A stretch of 64,000 nucleotides of DNA from M3007 sp964630705 (GTDB lineage: Bacteria > Bacteroidota > Bacteroidia > Chitinophagales > Saprospiraceae), in the NCBI GenBank assembly GCA_964630705.1, contig CAZVZH010000003.1, forward strand, positions 1 to 64,000, written 5' to 3'. The notes under the pieces were generated by a model, which had not been told where the DNA came from, ran no database searches, and worked only from the letters and a program-made list of their open reading frames with translations. Shown here piece after piece: positions 32,317-41,997 of the stretch. The position numbers were made by a program, and so were the translations under genes. The stretch's first letter is position 1. Each line of letters starts with the position of its first letter.

Positions 32317-34896
32317 ATGACGCAATTGCATCAACTCGTAGGCAATCTGACCCAAAACGGCGGGAAGCTCAAACGCATTTTTATAGAACCCAAACTCCCC
32401 GAAGGCCTCGCCCCGCTGCACGAGCTGGCCGGCAATCTCTGGTGGAGCTGGAACCACGAAGCCATCGAACTGTTTCGCTCCATCGACCCGGAATTGTTCG
32501 AAACGCTGCAATACAACCCCCTCGCCCTGCTCGACGAACTCAGCGTCGACCAAGCCAAAGCCTTGCTCGACGATGCCGGGTTTACCGCCCGTTTGAAAAA
32601 AGTGCACCAAGCCTTCCGGCAATACATGCAAGCGCAGCCTTCGCCAGGCCAACCCCAGGTTGGCTACTTCTGCATGGAATACGGCTTGCACCAGAGCGTG
32701 CGGCTCTACTCCGGCGGCTTGGGCGTGCTCGCTGGCGATTACCTCAAGGAAATCAGCGACCGCAACGTGCCCTTTACCGCCATGGGCCTCATGTACCGCT
32801 ACGGTTATTTTCAGCAGGCCATCACCCTGCACGGCGAGCAGGTGCACCAGTTGGAAGCTGCAAAATTCACCCAACTGCCGCTGCAGCCCGTGCGCGACGC
32901 TCAGGGAGAATGGCTGAAAATTCACATCGATTATGCCGGCCGCCGGGTTTGGGCTAAAATCTGGAAACTCCAGGTCGGCCGGGTGCCGCTCTACCTGCTC
33001 GATACCGACATCGACGACAACAACTGGGAAGACCGCTCGCTCACCCACCAACTCTACGGCGGCGACAATGCCCACCGCCTCCGCCAGGAAATCCTGCTCG
33101 GCATCGGCGGCGTACGCGCCCTCAAAGCCATGCAGATCGAGCCCGACCTTTACCACCTCAACGAAGGCCACGCAGCTTTCCTGGGCCTCGAACGCTTGCG
33201 CAACTACCTGATCAACAAACAACTGCCTTTTGATCAGGCCCTCGAAATTGTGCGCTCCACCCAGCTGTTCACTACCCACACCCCCGTACCTGCCGGCCAC
33301 GACGCCTTTTCGGAAACGCTCCTGAGCGAATACCTCGGCGCTTATACCCACGACTTGGGTATCAGCTGGGACCAGTTTATCGCCCTGGGTCGCATTCGTC
33401 CCGACGACGAAAACGAATTGTTCTCCATGAGCCACCTGGCCATCCGCTGCTCGCAGGAAGTGAACGGCGTGAGCCGCCTGCACGGCGAGGTGAGCCAGAA
33501 AATGTTCAACGAGCTTTACCCCGATTACAACTACGCCGAATCGCACATCGGCTACGTCACCAACGGCGTGCACTTCCCCACCTGGGTGGCCGCCGAGTGG
33601 CTGGAGCTGTATTCCCAAACGTTCGGTAAAGGATTTCTCGACGACCAAACCAATCGCAAACACTGGTCGAAAATCCAACAGGTGCCCGACGAAACCATCC
33701 TGTCGATTCGCCAGCAGTTGAAAAAACGCCTGCTCGACTGGGTGCGGCGCCACCTGCGCGACGACCTCACCCGCCGAGGCGAAAACCCGCGCACAATTTT
33801 CGAAATCATCAACGCCGTACGCGAAGACGCCCTGCTCATCGGATTCGCCCGCCGGTTTGCCACCTACAAGCGCGCTACGCTGCTGTTTTCCAACGAACGC
33901 CGCCTTTCCGAAATCGTCAACAACGCCGACCGGCCCGTCATTTTCCTCTTCGCCGGCAAGGCGCACCCTGCTGACAAAGGCGGTCAGGAGTTTATCCGCT
34001 TTATTTACAACACAACGGTCAACCCTGAATTTAAAGGCAAGGTCATTTTCCTGGAAAATTATGGTATGGAAATGGCCAAACTGCTCACCCAGGGCGTCGA
34101 TATCTGGCTCAACAACCCCACCCGGCCCAAGGAAGCCAGCGGCACCAGCGGCATGAAAGCCGTGATGAACGGGGTGATGAATTTTTCCGTGCTCGACGGC
34201 TGGTGGTGCGAGGGTTACAAACCTGGCGCCGGCTGGGCGCTGCCCGAACACGATACCTACTCCGACCCGGCACTCCAGAACGAACTCGACGCCGAAACGA
34301 TCTACAACATCCTCGAAAACGATATTGTCCCCAGCTTTTATGAGCGCAACGAAGCCGGCGTCAGCACGCGTTGGGTCAGCCACATCAAAAACACCATCGC
34401 CGACATTGCGCCCGACTTCGTTATGACGCGCATGTACGACGACTACCAAGCCCGCTATTACAGCAAACTCTGGACGCGCAGTCAGCAATTGAAAAAAAAC
34501 AAGTTCGAGCAACTCCGCGACCTTATCAGCTGGAAAAAACAGGTGGAACAATACTGGTCGGTTATTGAACTGACCGAACTTCAGGCGCCCGACACCTTCA
34601 ACCACGCACTGCCGCTGGGCGACCAATTTCAGGCCCGGGTAAAACTAAATATCCCCCACCTGAACGCCTCGGATATCGGCGTCGAAGTGGTCTTTTTCCG
34701 CCGCGTTTCGGAAACGCAACTGGAACTCATCAGCACCCGCGAACTGGCGCTCGAAGGCCACAGCGGCAAAACGGCTACCTACGCCTGCAATTTTCAGCCA
34801 CAAACTGCCGGGGTGTTCGAGTTCGGGTTCCGGATGTTTCCCAAGCACCCTTTGCTGCCGCACCGGCAGGATTTCGGCTTGGTCCGCTGGCTGTAA
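32317..34896 (+). CDS. glgP: Alpha-glucan (glycogen) phosphorylase
   Basis: 859 residues from ATG 32317; the frame is open further upstream but only this start gives the family N-terminus. Visible family motifs are GNLWWSWNHEA, EYGLHQSVRLYSGGLGVLAGD, HLNEGHAAF, FTTHTPVPAGHD and the pyridoxal-phosphate region EASGTSGMKA. This is the GlgP/MalP type in which the N-terminus lacks the regulatory parts of animal enzymes. It releases glucose 1-phosphate from glycogen or maltodextrin in the cytosol. A C-terminal domain of about 120 residues is beta-rich. No other glycogen genes are in the window. Confidence 0.95.
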   Translation: MTQLHQLVGNLTQNGGKLKRIFIEPKLPEGLAPLHELAGNLWWSWNHEAIELFRSIDPELFETLQYNPLALLDELSVDQAKALLDDAGFTARLKKVHQAFRQYMQAQPSPGQPQVGYFCMEYGLHQSVRLYSGGLGVLAGDYLKEISDRNVPFTAMGLMYRYGYFQQAITLHGEQVHQLEAAKFTQLPLQPVRDAQGEWLKIHIDYAGRRVWAKIWKLQVGRVPLYLLDTDIDDNNWEDRSLTHQLYGGDNAHRLRQEILLGIGGVRALKAMQIEPDLYHLNEGHAAFLGLERLRNYLINKQLPFDQALEIVRSTQLFTTHTPVPAGHDAFSETLLSEYLGAYTHDLGISWDQFIALGRIRPDDENELFSMSHLAIRCSQEVNGVSRLHGEVSQKMFNELYPDYNYAESHIGYVTNGVHFPTWVAAEWLELYSQTFGKGFLDDQTNRKHWSKIQQVPDETILSIRQQLKKRLLDWVRRHLRDDLTRRGENPRTIFEIINAVREDALLIGFARRFATYKRATLLFSNERRLSEIVNNADRPVIFLFAGKAHPADKGGQEFIRFIYNTTVNPEFKGKVIFLENYGMEMAKLLTQGVDIWLNNPTRPKEASGTSGMKAVMNGVMNFSVLDGWWCEGYKPGAGWALPEHDTYSDPALQNELDAETIYNILENDIVPSFYERNEAGVSTRWVSHIKNTIADIAPDFVMTRMYDDYQARYYSKLWTRSQQLKKNKFEQLRDLISWKKQVEQYWSVIELTELQAPDTFNHALPLGDQFQARVKLNIPHLNASDIGVEVVFFRRVSETQLELISTRELALEGHSGKTATYACNFQPQTAGVFEFGFRMFPKHPLLPHRQDFGLVRWL

Positions 34897-34929
34897 GGAC
34901 AGGACAGTTTTTTTTATTTTGTCCGACCT

Positions 34930-35224
34930 ACGCTCAGTTGAACTTTAGCCTCTTTTTAAAACCCAAACGTGGCAGACCAGATTTTGAAAAAACTGGCGCC
35001 AAGTTGTGGCCGACCAAGAGAATTGGGACAGGATTTTCACGATTGTCAGGATATCAGATTTAGAAGCCCTTCCGGCTTCTAAATCTGATGCCTTTCGTTA
35101 AAAAACGAGTCTTGATGTGCCTGTAAACAGGTTACAACAAGGGCAAATTTTGAACACCGGATTAAAATTGGGGTGTTCATAATTTGAAAAACATGCTTCC
35201 TGTAGCTTTAAAGGCGCTTTTTTC
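34930..35224. repeat. Intergenic element, copy C (full length, reverse orientation)
   Basis: The 341-bp gap between convergent glgP and alkB holds no gene. Read on the minus strand it aligns with copy B along its length: AAAGCGC end, TTATGAACA-CCC, ATTTGCCC, GACTCGTTTTTT, core hairpin, AATTCTCTTGGTCGGCCAC, CAGTTTTTTCAAAATC, GGCTAAAGT end. The core differs, with a TCAGATTTAGAAGCC / GGCTTCTAAATCTGA palindrome near 35054-35089. Confidence 0.88.
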
Positions 35225-35237
35225 ACACGTTCGATGG

Positions 35238-36299
35238 CTAAAGTCCAGCTCCGTCCTGTAAAGACGGTCGGTGCTCCATCCCGTCGATCAAAGGATGCAT
35301 GACCCGAAACCACAGCGGCGGCGCCAAGGCCAGTAGCAAGCTGGCCGGGTAGCCAAACGGCAGCTGCGGGCTCTCGTCCATGTGACGAAGTACTTGGTAT
35401 TTCCGCGTGGATTTGTAGTGGTGGTCGCTATGGCGGGTGAGTTCGTAGAGAAAAATACGGCCGAGCTCGTGGTTGCTGTTCCAGGAATGGGCCGGGCGCA
35501 CGGGCTCCGGGCGGCCCGAAGGCAACAGGCGCCGCCGCAATCCGTAGTGCTCGATGTAGTTGATCGTTTCGAGCAGTAAAATTCCGATCAGGGCAATGAC
35601 CAGGGCGCCGGCCAGGGCTTTCCAGCCCAGCAACAGCACAATTGCCAACAGCCAGGCGGCTTGCCCGAGTTGGAAGCGCAGCATTTCATTTTGCAAACTC
35701 CAAAACGGCCGGCCGGCCAGGCGCTCGCGCTCCAGGCGCCAGGCGTTGTGCCAGCTGCCTCCAATCGAGCGCAGCCAGAAACGGTACACCGGTTCGCCCA
35801 GACGGGCGCTGGCGGGGTCGAGCTCGGTGGCCACATTTTTGTGGTGGCCGCGGTTGTGTTCGATAAAAAAATGCTGGTACAGCGCCGGCAGCAGCATCCA
35901 TTTCGCGAGCAGTTGTTCCAACCAGCTCGCGCGGTGCCCCAACTCGTGGGCGACATTGATGCCCACCGCGCCAACTACGATGCCGGCGCTCAGGGTGAGG
36001 CCCAGGTATTCCGCCCATTTCAAGGGTACGGACTGCACCGTGTACAGGTACCAGCCCACAATGCCGAACAGCAGCGGCAGGTTGAGCGCCAAAAGTGCGT
36101 CGAAAAAACGCCGGGCGGAGCGGCTGGCCTCCTGCTCGGGCGGCACATTTTCTGTGGACTGGGGCAGCCAAAATTCCAGGGTGGGAATAATGCCGAAACT
36201 CAACACGACTGTTGCCCAAGCCCATTCGCCGCGTTCCAACAAGGCGAGCAAGGCGCTCAGGGGCAGTAGGTAAGCGATCAGGTATTTTGCGTCTTTCAT
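35238..36299 (-). CDS. alkB: Alkane 1-monooxygenase (AlkB family)
   Basis: 353 residues from ATG 36299; a TTG two codons earlier is unlikely. About six transmembrane helices surround the non-heme di-iron histidine boxes: HELGH, EHNRGHH, TRHSDHH, plus NYIEHYGL, the extra box that separates AlkB from desaturases. It oxidises terminal methyl groups of alkanes or related hydrocarbons in the inner membrane and needs reduced electron carrier. A flavin/2Fe-2S reductase gene starts 96 bp away in the opposite direction. No rubredoxin gene is seen in the window. Confidence 0.93.
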   Translation of the reverse strand: MKDAKYLIAYLLPLSALLALLERGEWAWATVVLSFGIIPTLEFWLPQSTENVPPEQEASRSARRFFDALLALNLPLLFGIVGWYLYTVQSVPLKWAEYLGLTLSAGIVVGAVGINVAHELGHRASWLEQLLAKWMLLPALYQHFFIEHNRGHHKNVATELDPASARLGEPVYRFWLRSIGGSWHNAWRLERERLAGRPFWSLQNEMLRFQLGQAAWLLAIVLLLGWKALAGALVIALIGILLLETINYIEHYGLRRRLLPSGRPEPVRPAHSWNSNHELGRIFLYELTRHSDHHYKSTRKYQVLRHMDESPQLPFGYPASLLLALAPPLWFRVMHPLIDGMEHRPSLQDGAGL

Positions 36300-36335
36300 G
36301 ATCAACTTATCGGCAGCGCTTTTGTTAGGCTGCCG

Positions 36336-36343
36336 TACTTTTG
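36336..36343 (+). promoter_or_regulatory. -7 box TACTTTTG upstream of reductase
   Basis: Exact TAnnTTTG match, 52 bp before the reductase ATG, in the gap shared with divergent alkB. Confidence 0.45.
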
Positions 36344-36395
36344 AACGATTTTTGGAAATTGAATGCTATTGGGTCATTTGGACAAGCGCACTATC

Positions 36396-37502
36396 ATGGA
36401 TTTTTACCCACTCAAAGTTAAAAAAAGAACAGCGGAAACCGCCGATACGGTTACCCTGGAACTTGAAGTTCCGGAGGCGCTCCGCGAAACGTTTACTTAC
36501 AAACAAGGCCAGCATATCACGGTGCGCCGCGAGCTAAACGGCCACGAGATTCGCCGTTCTTACTCCATGTCGTCGAGTCCGCTGGAAAACTGCCTGGCTG
36601 TAACGGTTAAAAAGGTGGCCGGCGGCCAAATGTCGGGCTTCCTGCACGATCAGGTTCAAGCCGGCGACACCCTGGAGGTGGCGCGTCCCGACGGGCGTTT
36701 TTTCCTGCCGCTTGATCCGGAAAAACGCCGGAGCTACTACATTTTTGGCGCCGGCAGCGGCATCACCCCGCTGATCTCGATCATTAAAGCTACCCTGGAA
36801 GCAGAGCCGATGAGCAGCATTTTTTTGCTGTACGGCAGCCGCGACGAGGACAACATCATTTTCCGGGAAACGCTCAACCAACTCTCCGAACGTTACACCG
36901 GCCAGCTGTTTGTCGAATACATCCTGAGCCAGCCCCGTAAGGAAGCTGCCGGCAGTTTTCTCGGAATTTTTAAAAAATACACCACCAACTGGGCAGGAAA
37001 AACCGGCCGGATCGACGGGCGCGTGGCCCTTAATTTTTTGGACGAAAATCCGCCGCACGGACCCGAATCTGACTGCGAATACTTCATTTGCGGCCCCGGC
37101 AACATGGCCGACATGGTCAAAATCAGCCTGCAGGCCCACGGCATTGGCGCCAAACAAATCCACACCGAGCATTTCGTCAACCCAACCCACGTGCCGGGCG
37201 AGTTCAGCGCTGGCCCCGGCGATCAGCAGGTGCGGCTGATCGTCCACCTCAACGGCAAAAAAATCGAAACCAGCATCCCGCCGGGCGCCACCATCCTCGA
37301 CGTCATGGTCAAGGAAAAACACGACGCGCCCTACTCTTGCACAGCCGGCGCCTGCTCCACTTGCATGGCAAAAGTGATTCAGGGAAAAGTGAAAATGGAC
37401 GCCTGCTACGCCCTCGACGACGAGGAGGTGAAGGCCGGGTACTGCCTCACCTGCCAGGCGCATCCCGACTCCGAAGTCGTCGAAGTGACCTACGATATGT
37501 AA
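36396..37502 (+). CDS. Flavin / 2Fe-2S oxidoreductase (PaaE-like)
   Basis: 368 residues from ATG 36396. Domains in order are FAD-binding (RRSYSMSS near 49-56), NAD(P)-binding (GAGSGITPLIS near 120), and a C-terminal plant-type ferredoxin domain with CTAGACSTC and YCLTCQ cysteines near 315-355. It moves electrons from NAD(P)H through FAD to the iron-sulfur cluster and on to an oxygenase. PaaE of phenylacetyl-CoA epoxidase is the closest type I recognise, but no paaABC genes are near. The divergent alkB makes AlkB a plausible partner. Confidence 0.9.
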   Translation: MDFYPLKVKKRTAETADTVTLELEVPEALRETFTYKQGQHITVRRELNGHEIRRSYSMSSSPLENCLAVTVKKVAGGQMSGFLHDQVQAGDTLEVARPDGRFFLPLDPEKRRSYYIFGAGSGITPLISIIKATLEAEPMSSIFLLYGSRDEDNIIFRETLNQLSERYTGQLFVEYILSQPRKEAAGSFLGIFKKYTTNWAGKTGRIDGRVALNFLDENPPHGPESDCEYFICGPGNMADMVKISLQAHGIGAKQIHTEHFVNPTHVPGEFSAGPGDQQVRLIVHLNGKKIETSIPPGATILDVMVKEKHDAPYSCTAGACSTCMAKVIQGKVKMDACYALDDEEVKAGYCLTCQAHPDSEVVEVTYDM

Positions 37503-37563
37503 CGTGAACGGTCCGTTCGCCGCCAACGCGGAGGTGGTCTACGCAAGTGGCCCATTCGCCCGC

Positions 37564-37917
37564 TTATATGCTCCGAAGCGCCGAATACGTCCATACCGCC
37601 ATGCCGGCATCGACGCCGGCGAACAACAAGAGCGGCAGTTCGCCGAAACCACCCAAAGCCAGGGCCGCCAATCCCGCCGCCACAGCCAGCCGCCCCCACA
37701 CCGAGGCCTGGTAAAACGCGAGCGTTTCCGTACGCGCCATCTGGTAGTAGTAAGCTCCAAAAACCACCACCAGCAAGCCGATTACCCGAATCCACACCTC
37801 CCCGGTCGGCGCCAGGCTAAAAATGGGGAGCACCGTGTTGGGCATCAGCAGGAAACCGGAGCCGGCAAGGAACATGTACGCCGCCTGGGCATACATGGAA
37901 GTAGTAGCGTTTTTCAT
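37564..37917 (-). CDS. Small four-helix membrane protein
   Basis: 117 residues from ATG 37917 (MKNATTSMYAQAAY); the longer frame adds 22 residues of poor quality. Four hydrophobic helices at about 8-28, 40-60, 73-90 and 96-112. The motif FLLMPNTVLPIFSLAPTGEVWIRVIGL recalls small hypothetical membrane proteins of Bacteroidota. Function unknown. It ends 61 bp after the convergent reductase gene, with a GAACGG-T-CCGTTC dyad at 37506-37518 between them. Confidence 0.75.
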   Translation of the reverse strand: MKNATTSMYAQAAYMFLAGSGFLLMPNTVLPIFSLAPTGEVWIRVIGLLVVVFGAYYYQMARTETLAFYQASVWGRLAVAAGLAALALGGFGELPLLLFAGVDAGMAVWTYSALRSI

Positions 37918-38002
37918 TTTGTAGTATTTTAAAGCCCGATGTTCCGGCAAAGCAGCGTGCTTTGCAGCGGAAATCGTACACAAAAATAATACATCGCTGC
38001 TT

Positions 38003-39172
38003 ATGTCTTTATCGTGCCAACAGCCCGCCTTCGCGCTCGAACCATCTGTCCATTACCTCAACGGCGCGGCCTATTCCCCGGGGCTGCACCGCTCGGTAGA
38101 AAAAGGCTTGGAAGGGCTGCGCCGGAAAGCCGAGCGGCCGTTTACATTCAGAGCGGCCGACCATTTCGAAACCGCCGACCGCATTCGCAGCCACTTCGCC
38201 CGGCTCCTTGGCAGCGCCGAGCCCGATCGGGTGGCCTTATTGCCGGCGGTATCGTACGGCATGGCTATCGTAGCCCGCAACCTGCACCGCTGGCCGGGGC
38301 TGCCGGGCAAGAGACGCATCGTGCTGATTGGCGAGGAGTTCCCTAACAATGTTTACACCTTCGAACGCGCGGCCGCTGAGCTGGGCCTCGAACTCCACCA
38401 GGTTGAACGGCCTGAGGGCCTGGCCGAGCGCGGCGCCCGCTGGAATGCCGCCTTGCTCGAAGCCGTTACGGCCGATACGGCCCTGGTGGTGGCCAGTCCG
38501 GTGCACTGGATCTACGGCACGGTGTTCGATCTGGAAGCCCTCGGCCGCCGTTGCAGGGGACATGGGGCTATGTTTGTCATCGATGCGACGCAAGGCCTGG
38601 GCATCTGGCCGTTCGACCACGCAGCCGTGCAGCCCGACGCGCTCATTTGCGCAGCGTACAAATGGCTGCTGGGCCCTTATGGTACGGCCTTGGCCTGGTT
38701 TGGCCCTTTTTTCGACGACGGCATCCCGCTGGAGGAAGGTTGGATGAACCGCGCCGGCAGCGAGCAGTTTGCCCAGCTCACCCGCTACGAGCGCGCCTAT
38801 CGCCCCAAGGCCCAGCGCTACAACGCCGGCGAGTATTCCCAATTCGCCCAGTTGCCGGTGCTGGAAGCGGCGCTCGACCAGTTGCTCGAATGGCAGCCAG
38901 CCGCTATGCAGGAATACTGCCGTACGCTCATAGCGCCTTTTCTTCCGAAATGGGCCGCGCTGGGCTGTCAGTTGGAAACGCCTGCCTGGCGCGCGGCGCA
39001 CCTTTTCCGGCTGGAGTTGCCTGGCGCGACCGACTACGAGGCGCTGTTGCACCGCCTGGCCGACCAGCGCATTTACGTGTCGGTGCGCGGCGGCGCGCTG
39101 CGCGTTTCGCCAAATGTGTACAACTCAGCTGCCGATCTGGAAGCCCTCACGGCTGCGCTGGCAGGTGTGTGA
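38003..39172 (+). CDS. Class V aminotransferase-family enzyme
   Basis: 389 residues. The PLP-enzyme fold type I layout is visible, with DATQGLGIWPFD before the lysine in AAYKWLLGPYG (about residue 219), the probable Schiff-base site. Sequence features fit the cysteine desulfurase-like/kynureninase-like branch, but no extra cysteine loop typical of SufS is clear. Substrate unknown. It runs toward the glycosyltransferase pair. Confidence 0.88.
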   Translation: MSLSCQQPAFALEPSVHYLNGAAYSPGLHRSVEKGLEGLRRKAERPFTFRAADHFETADRIRSHFARLLGSAEPDRVALLPAVSYGMAIVARNLHRWPGLPGKRRIVLIGEEFPNNVYTFERAAAELGLELHQVERPEGLAERGARWNAALLEAVTADTALVVASPVHWIYGTVFDLEALGRRCRGHGAMFVIDATQGLGIWPFDHAAVQPDALICAAYKWLLGPYGTALAWFGPFFDDGIPLEEGWMNRAGSEQFAQLTRYERAYRPKAQRYNAGEYSQFAQLPVLEAALDQLLEWQPAAMQEYCRTLIAPFLPKWAALGCQLETPAWRAAHLFRLELPGATDYEALLHRLADQRIYVSVRGGALRVSPNVYNSAADLEALTAALAGV

Positions 39173-39262
39173 TGGTGTTTTTTTTAAAACCATAGTTTTG
39201 ACGGTCCGGGTGAATTGTTCGGATTATTTTCGCGCCTGAAGTTGAAAATGCAATAACCTCCC

Positions 39263-40732
39263 ATGCAGCAATCCTGGACCCGTTTCCTGCCATACATTCT
39301 GCTCGCAGCCATTTTGTACATGCCCATTTTTGGCCACCTGGATGCGCTGCCGGTGCGCCTCTGGGATGAATCCCGGCTGGCCATAAACGCTTATGAAATG
39401 TGGAAACACGGTGATGTCATGGTCACGCATTACGGCGGCGAGCCAGATATGTGGAACACCAAGCCCCCGTTGATGATCTGGTTGCAAGTGGCGCTGATGC
39501 AGCTGCTGGGCGTCAACGAACTGGCGTTGCGGCTGCCTTCGGCCTTTGCTGCGTTGTTCACTTGCGTAGCGTTGGTAGCCTTGTCGGTCCGTTACCTGAA
39601 CAATTTTTGGCCGGGTTTTATCGCGGTGCTGGTGCTGATTACCTCGCCCGGATACCTGGGCCTGCACGTGGCCCGCACGGGCGATTATGATGCGCTGCTA
39701 ACGCTGTTCACGACTACTGCCGCCATGGGCTTTTTTGCTTATTGCGAAACGCTGCGCCGGAAATGGCTGTACTTGTTTTTTATACTGATTACCGGTGCGG
39801 TGCTGACGAAAGGGGTAGCGGGCCTGCTTTTTAGTCCGGCCATGATATTGTACGCGCTGTACCGTCGCCGCGTAGTTTTAATTTTAAAAAATAAAGATTT
39901 CTATTTCGGACTATCCATTTTAATCGTTTTTGCCGGCGGCTACTACTTACTGCGGGAGTTGCAGAACCCCGGCTACCTCAAGGCCGTATACATGAACGAA
40001 CTAGGCGGGCGCTACCTCAACACCATTGAAGAACACCAGCATGGCTTTTGGTACTATTTCGACAACCTGCGCCTGCGCCAATTTTCGGAATGGTACCTGT
40101 TGGCGCCCTGCGGCGCCTTGCTGGGCTGGCTGTCGAAAAACGAGCGGGTCAGCCGGCTGAGCCTGTTCAGTTGTTTAATATGCGCTACTTTTTTCCTGAT
40201 TATTTCCTCGGCTAAAACCAAACTGGAGTGGTATCCGGCGCCGGTATATCCGTTTTTGGCGCTGTTGGCGGCTGCGGGTATTCATGTGGTATTCGAATGG
40301 CTGGAACAATCGCCGTATGCCGTTCAGACCCTTCGGTTCAATGCGCTGCCGTATATATCTCTTTTCCTGATTTTTATAATTCCCTATAAAAATACTATTG
40401 GGCGCACCTATATGCCGGAAGAGGCCCCGTATGATAAAGACCTTTATGAGATCAGCTATTACCTGAAAAAAGCGCTCCGGGGCGAGTACAGCCTGGATGG
40501 TCAGTTTCTGATGGAAGAGGGCTACAATGCCAATAATATTTTTTACTTAAAAGCCCTCTATGAAAAAGGGATGAATGTGGGTATCCGCTATCGCTACGGC
40601 TTACAACCTGGCGATATAGTTTTTTTCTATCAAAAACCTGTAAAGGAGCACATCGAAGCGCATTATCGTTTTGAGCAGATTCAATCGAACGGAAATATTA
40701 TAACGTATAAAATTCATGGCCCAAAAGAATAA
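39263..40732 (+). CDS. GT39/ArnT-type membrane glycosyltransferase
   Basis: 489 residues with about ten transmembrane helices. The first periplasmic loop carries the acidic motif WDESR (about 34-38), as in PMT/ArnT GT-C enzymes, and TKPPLMIWLQ follows. These enzymes take sugars from a polyprenyl-phosphate carrier. The gene overlaps the start of a GT2 gene by 17 bp. That GT2 is the type that makes polyprenyl-phosphate sugars, so the pair probably acts in sequence on lipid or protein. Confidence 0.9.
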   Translation: MQQSWTRFLPYILLAAILYMPIFGHLDALPVRLWDESRLAINAYEMWKHGDVMVTHYGGEPDMWNTKPPLMIWLQVALMQLLGVNELALRLPSAFAALFTCVALVALSVRYLNNFWPGFIAVLVLITSPGYLGLHVARTGDYDALLTLFTTTAAMGFFAYCETLRRKWLYLFFILITGAVLTKGVAGLLFSPAMILYALYRRRVVLILKNKDFYFGLSILIVFAGGYYLLRELQNPGYLKAVYMNELGGRYLNTIEEHQHGFWYYFDNLRLRQFSEWYLLAPCGALLGWLSKNERVSRLSLFSCLICATFFLIISSAKTKLEWYPAPVYPFLALLAAAGIHVVFEWLEQSPYAVQTLRFNALPYISLFLIFIIPYKNTIGRTYMPEEAPYDKDLYEISYYLKKALRGEYSLDGQFLMEEGYNANNIFYLKALYEKGMNVGIRYRYGLQPGDIVFFYQKPVKEHIEAHYRFEQIQSNGNIITYKIHGPKE

Positions 40733-41687
40733 GCAACCCGACATCTCGGTCATTGTGCCGATCTATAACGAGGCGCCTATTATCCCCGAACTTTACGAGC
40801 GCCTGCAGGCGGCTGCAAAGCGCATATCGGAACAATACGAACTGATATTTATAAACGACGGCAGCAAAGACGCCTCGCTGTTCGAATTACTGCGCCTGGC
40901 CGAACGCGACGAGCGGGTGTTTTACATCAATTTCAGCCGGAATTTCGGCCACCAAATCGCCGTCACCGCCGGGCTCGACGCCAGCACCGGCAAAGCGGTG
41001 GTCATTATCGACGGCGATTTGCAAGACCCACCCGAGCTTATTCCGGAATTGTACCAAAAGCACCAGGAGGGCTACGAAGTGGTGTACGCCCGGCGCGCCG
41101 AACGCAAGGGCGAGAGTTTTTTTAAAAAAATTACGGCAAAACTATTCTATCGCGTGTTGCGGCAACTTACGGCGATCGATATTCCGCTGGACACCGGCGA
41201 TTTCCGCCTCATCGATCAAAAAGTGGTCGGTTACCTGAAAAAAATGCCCGAGCAGAACAAGTTCCTGCGCGGACAAATTGCCTGGCTGGGGTTCAAACAA
41301 ACGCAGGTGTTGTTCAGCCGGGATAAACGCAAACACGGAAAATCGGGTTACCCATTGAGCAAGATGCTCAAATTTGCCATGGACGGCATCACCAGCTTTT
41401 CCGACAAGCCGCTGCAGCTGGTCACCCAACTCGGCTTTTTTATTTCCATTATTTCTTTTTTCGTAATTGTATACGCCATCTATGCGCACTATGTTTTGGA
41501 TAGAACAATCACCGGTTGGACCTCGCTGATCGTCAGTTCCATGTTTATTGGCGGCGTACAACTTATTTCGATCGGCGTGATTGGCGAATACATCAGCCGG
41601 ATCAACCGGAATGTGCTCAACCGCCCGTTGTACATTGTTGCGGAATCAAATTTGCCGGAGGAAAAATCAACCTCCGCTTCCCGATGA
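40716..41687 (+). CDS. GT2 polyprenyl-phosphate glycosyltransferase (GtrB/ArnC-like)
   Basis: 323 residues. The GT-A fold has ISVIVPIYNEAP at the N-terminus, FINDGSKD, and the metal-binding IDGDLQDPPEL. Two C-terminal helices (about 232-256 and 267-290) anchor it to the membrane, as in GtrB and dolichol-phosphate-mannose synthase-like enzymes. It most likely loads a sugar on undecaprenyl phosphate for the overlapping GT39 enzyme. Confidence 0.93.
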   Translation: MAQKNKQPDISVIVPIYNEAPIIPELYERLQAAAKRISEQYELIFINDGSKDASLFELLRLAERDERVFYINFSRNFGHQIAVTAGLDASTGKAVVIIDGDLQDPPELIPELYQKHQEGYEVVYARRAERKGESFFKKITAKLFYRVLRQLTAIDIPLDTGDFRLIDQKVVGYLKKMPEQNKFLRGQIAWLGFKQTQVLFSRDKRKHGKSGYPLSKMLKFAMDGITSFSDKPLQLVTQLGFFISIISFFVIVYAIYAHYVLDRTITGWTSLIVSSMFIGGVQLISIGVIGEYISRINRNVLNRPLYIVAESNLPEEKSTSASR

Positions 41688-41912
41688 ACCATCGGCCAGC
41701 CAACGCCACCAGCGCCAAAGCAAATTCAGGAGCAGACTGAACACGAGCATCGTCGTGATGGGAAAGTAAAACCGGAAATTTTCCCGCTCTATCCGGATAT
41801 CGCCTGGCAGGCGCCCCAGCCAACCCAGGCGCCCCTGCAAGACCCAGACCAACACGCCCAAGGTAAGCAGGACAAGTCCGGCTGCAATCAGGTATTTTGA
41901 CAATGCAGGCAT
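41667..41912 (-). CDS. DUF2905 membrane protein
   Basis: 81 residues with two helices. LGRLPGDIRIERENFRFYFP between the helices is the DUF2905 signature. It overlaps the end of the convergent GT2 gene by 21 bp, with no room for a terminator between them. Function unknown. Confidence 0.93.
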   Translation of the reverse strand: MPALSKYLIAAGLVLLTLGVLVWVLQGRLGWLGRLPGDIRIERENFRFYFPITTMLVFSLLLNLLWRWWRWLADGSSGSGG

Positions 41913-41997
41913 TTTTGAGATGGCGTTTGTTTTAGGTAGGGGCAGCAGCGCCCCGGATTATCTGTAGAAAATTGATGCAACAGATGGGGTGGATGCG

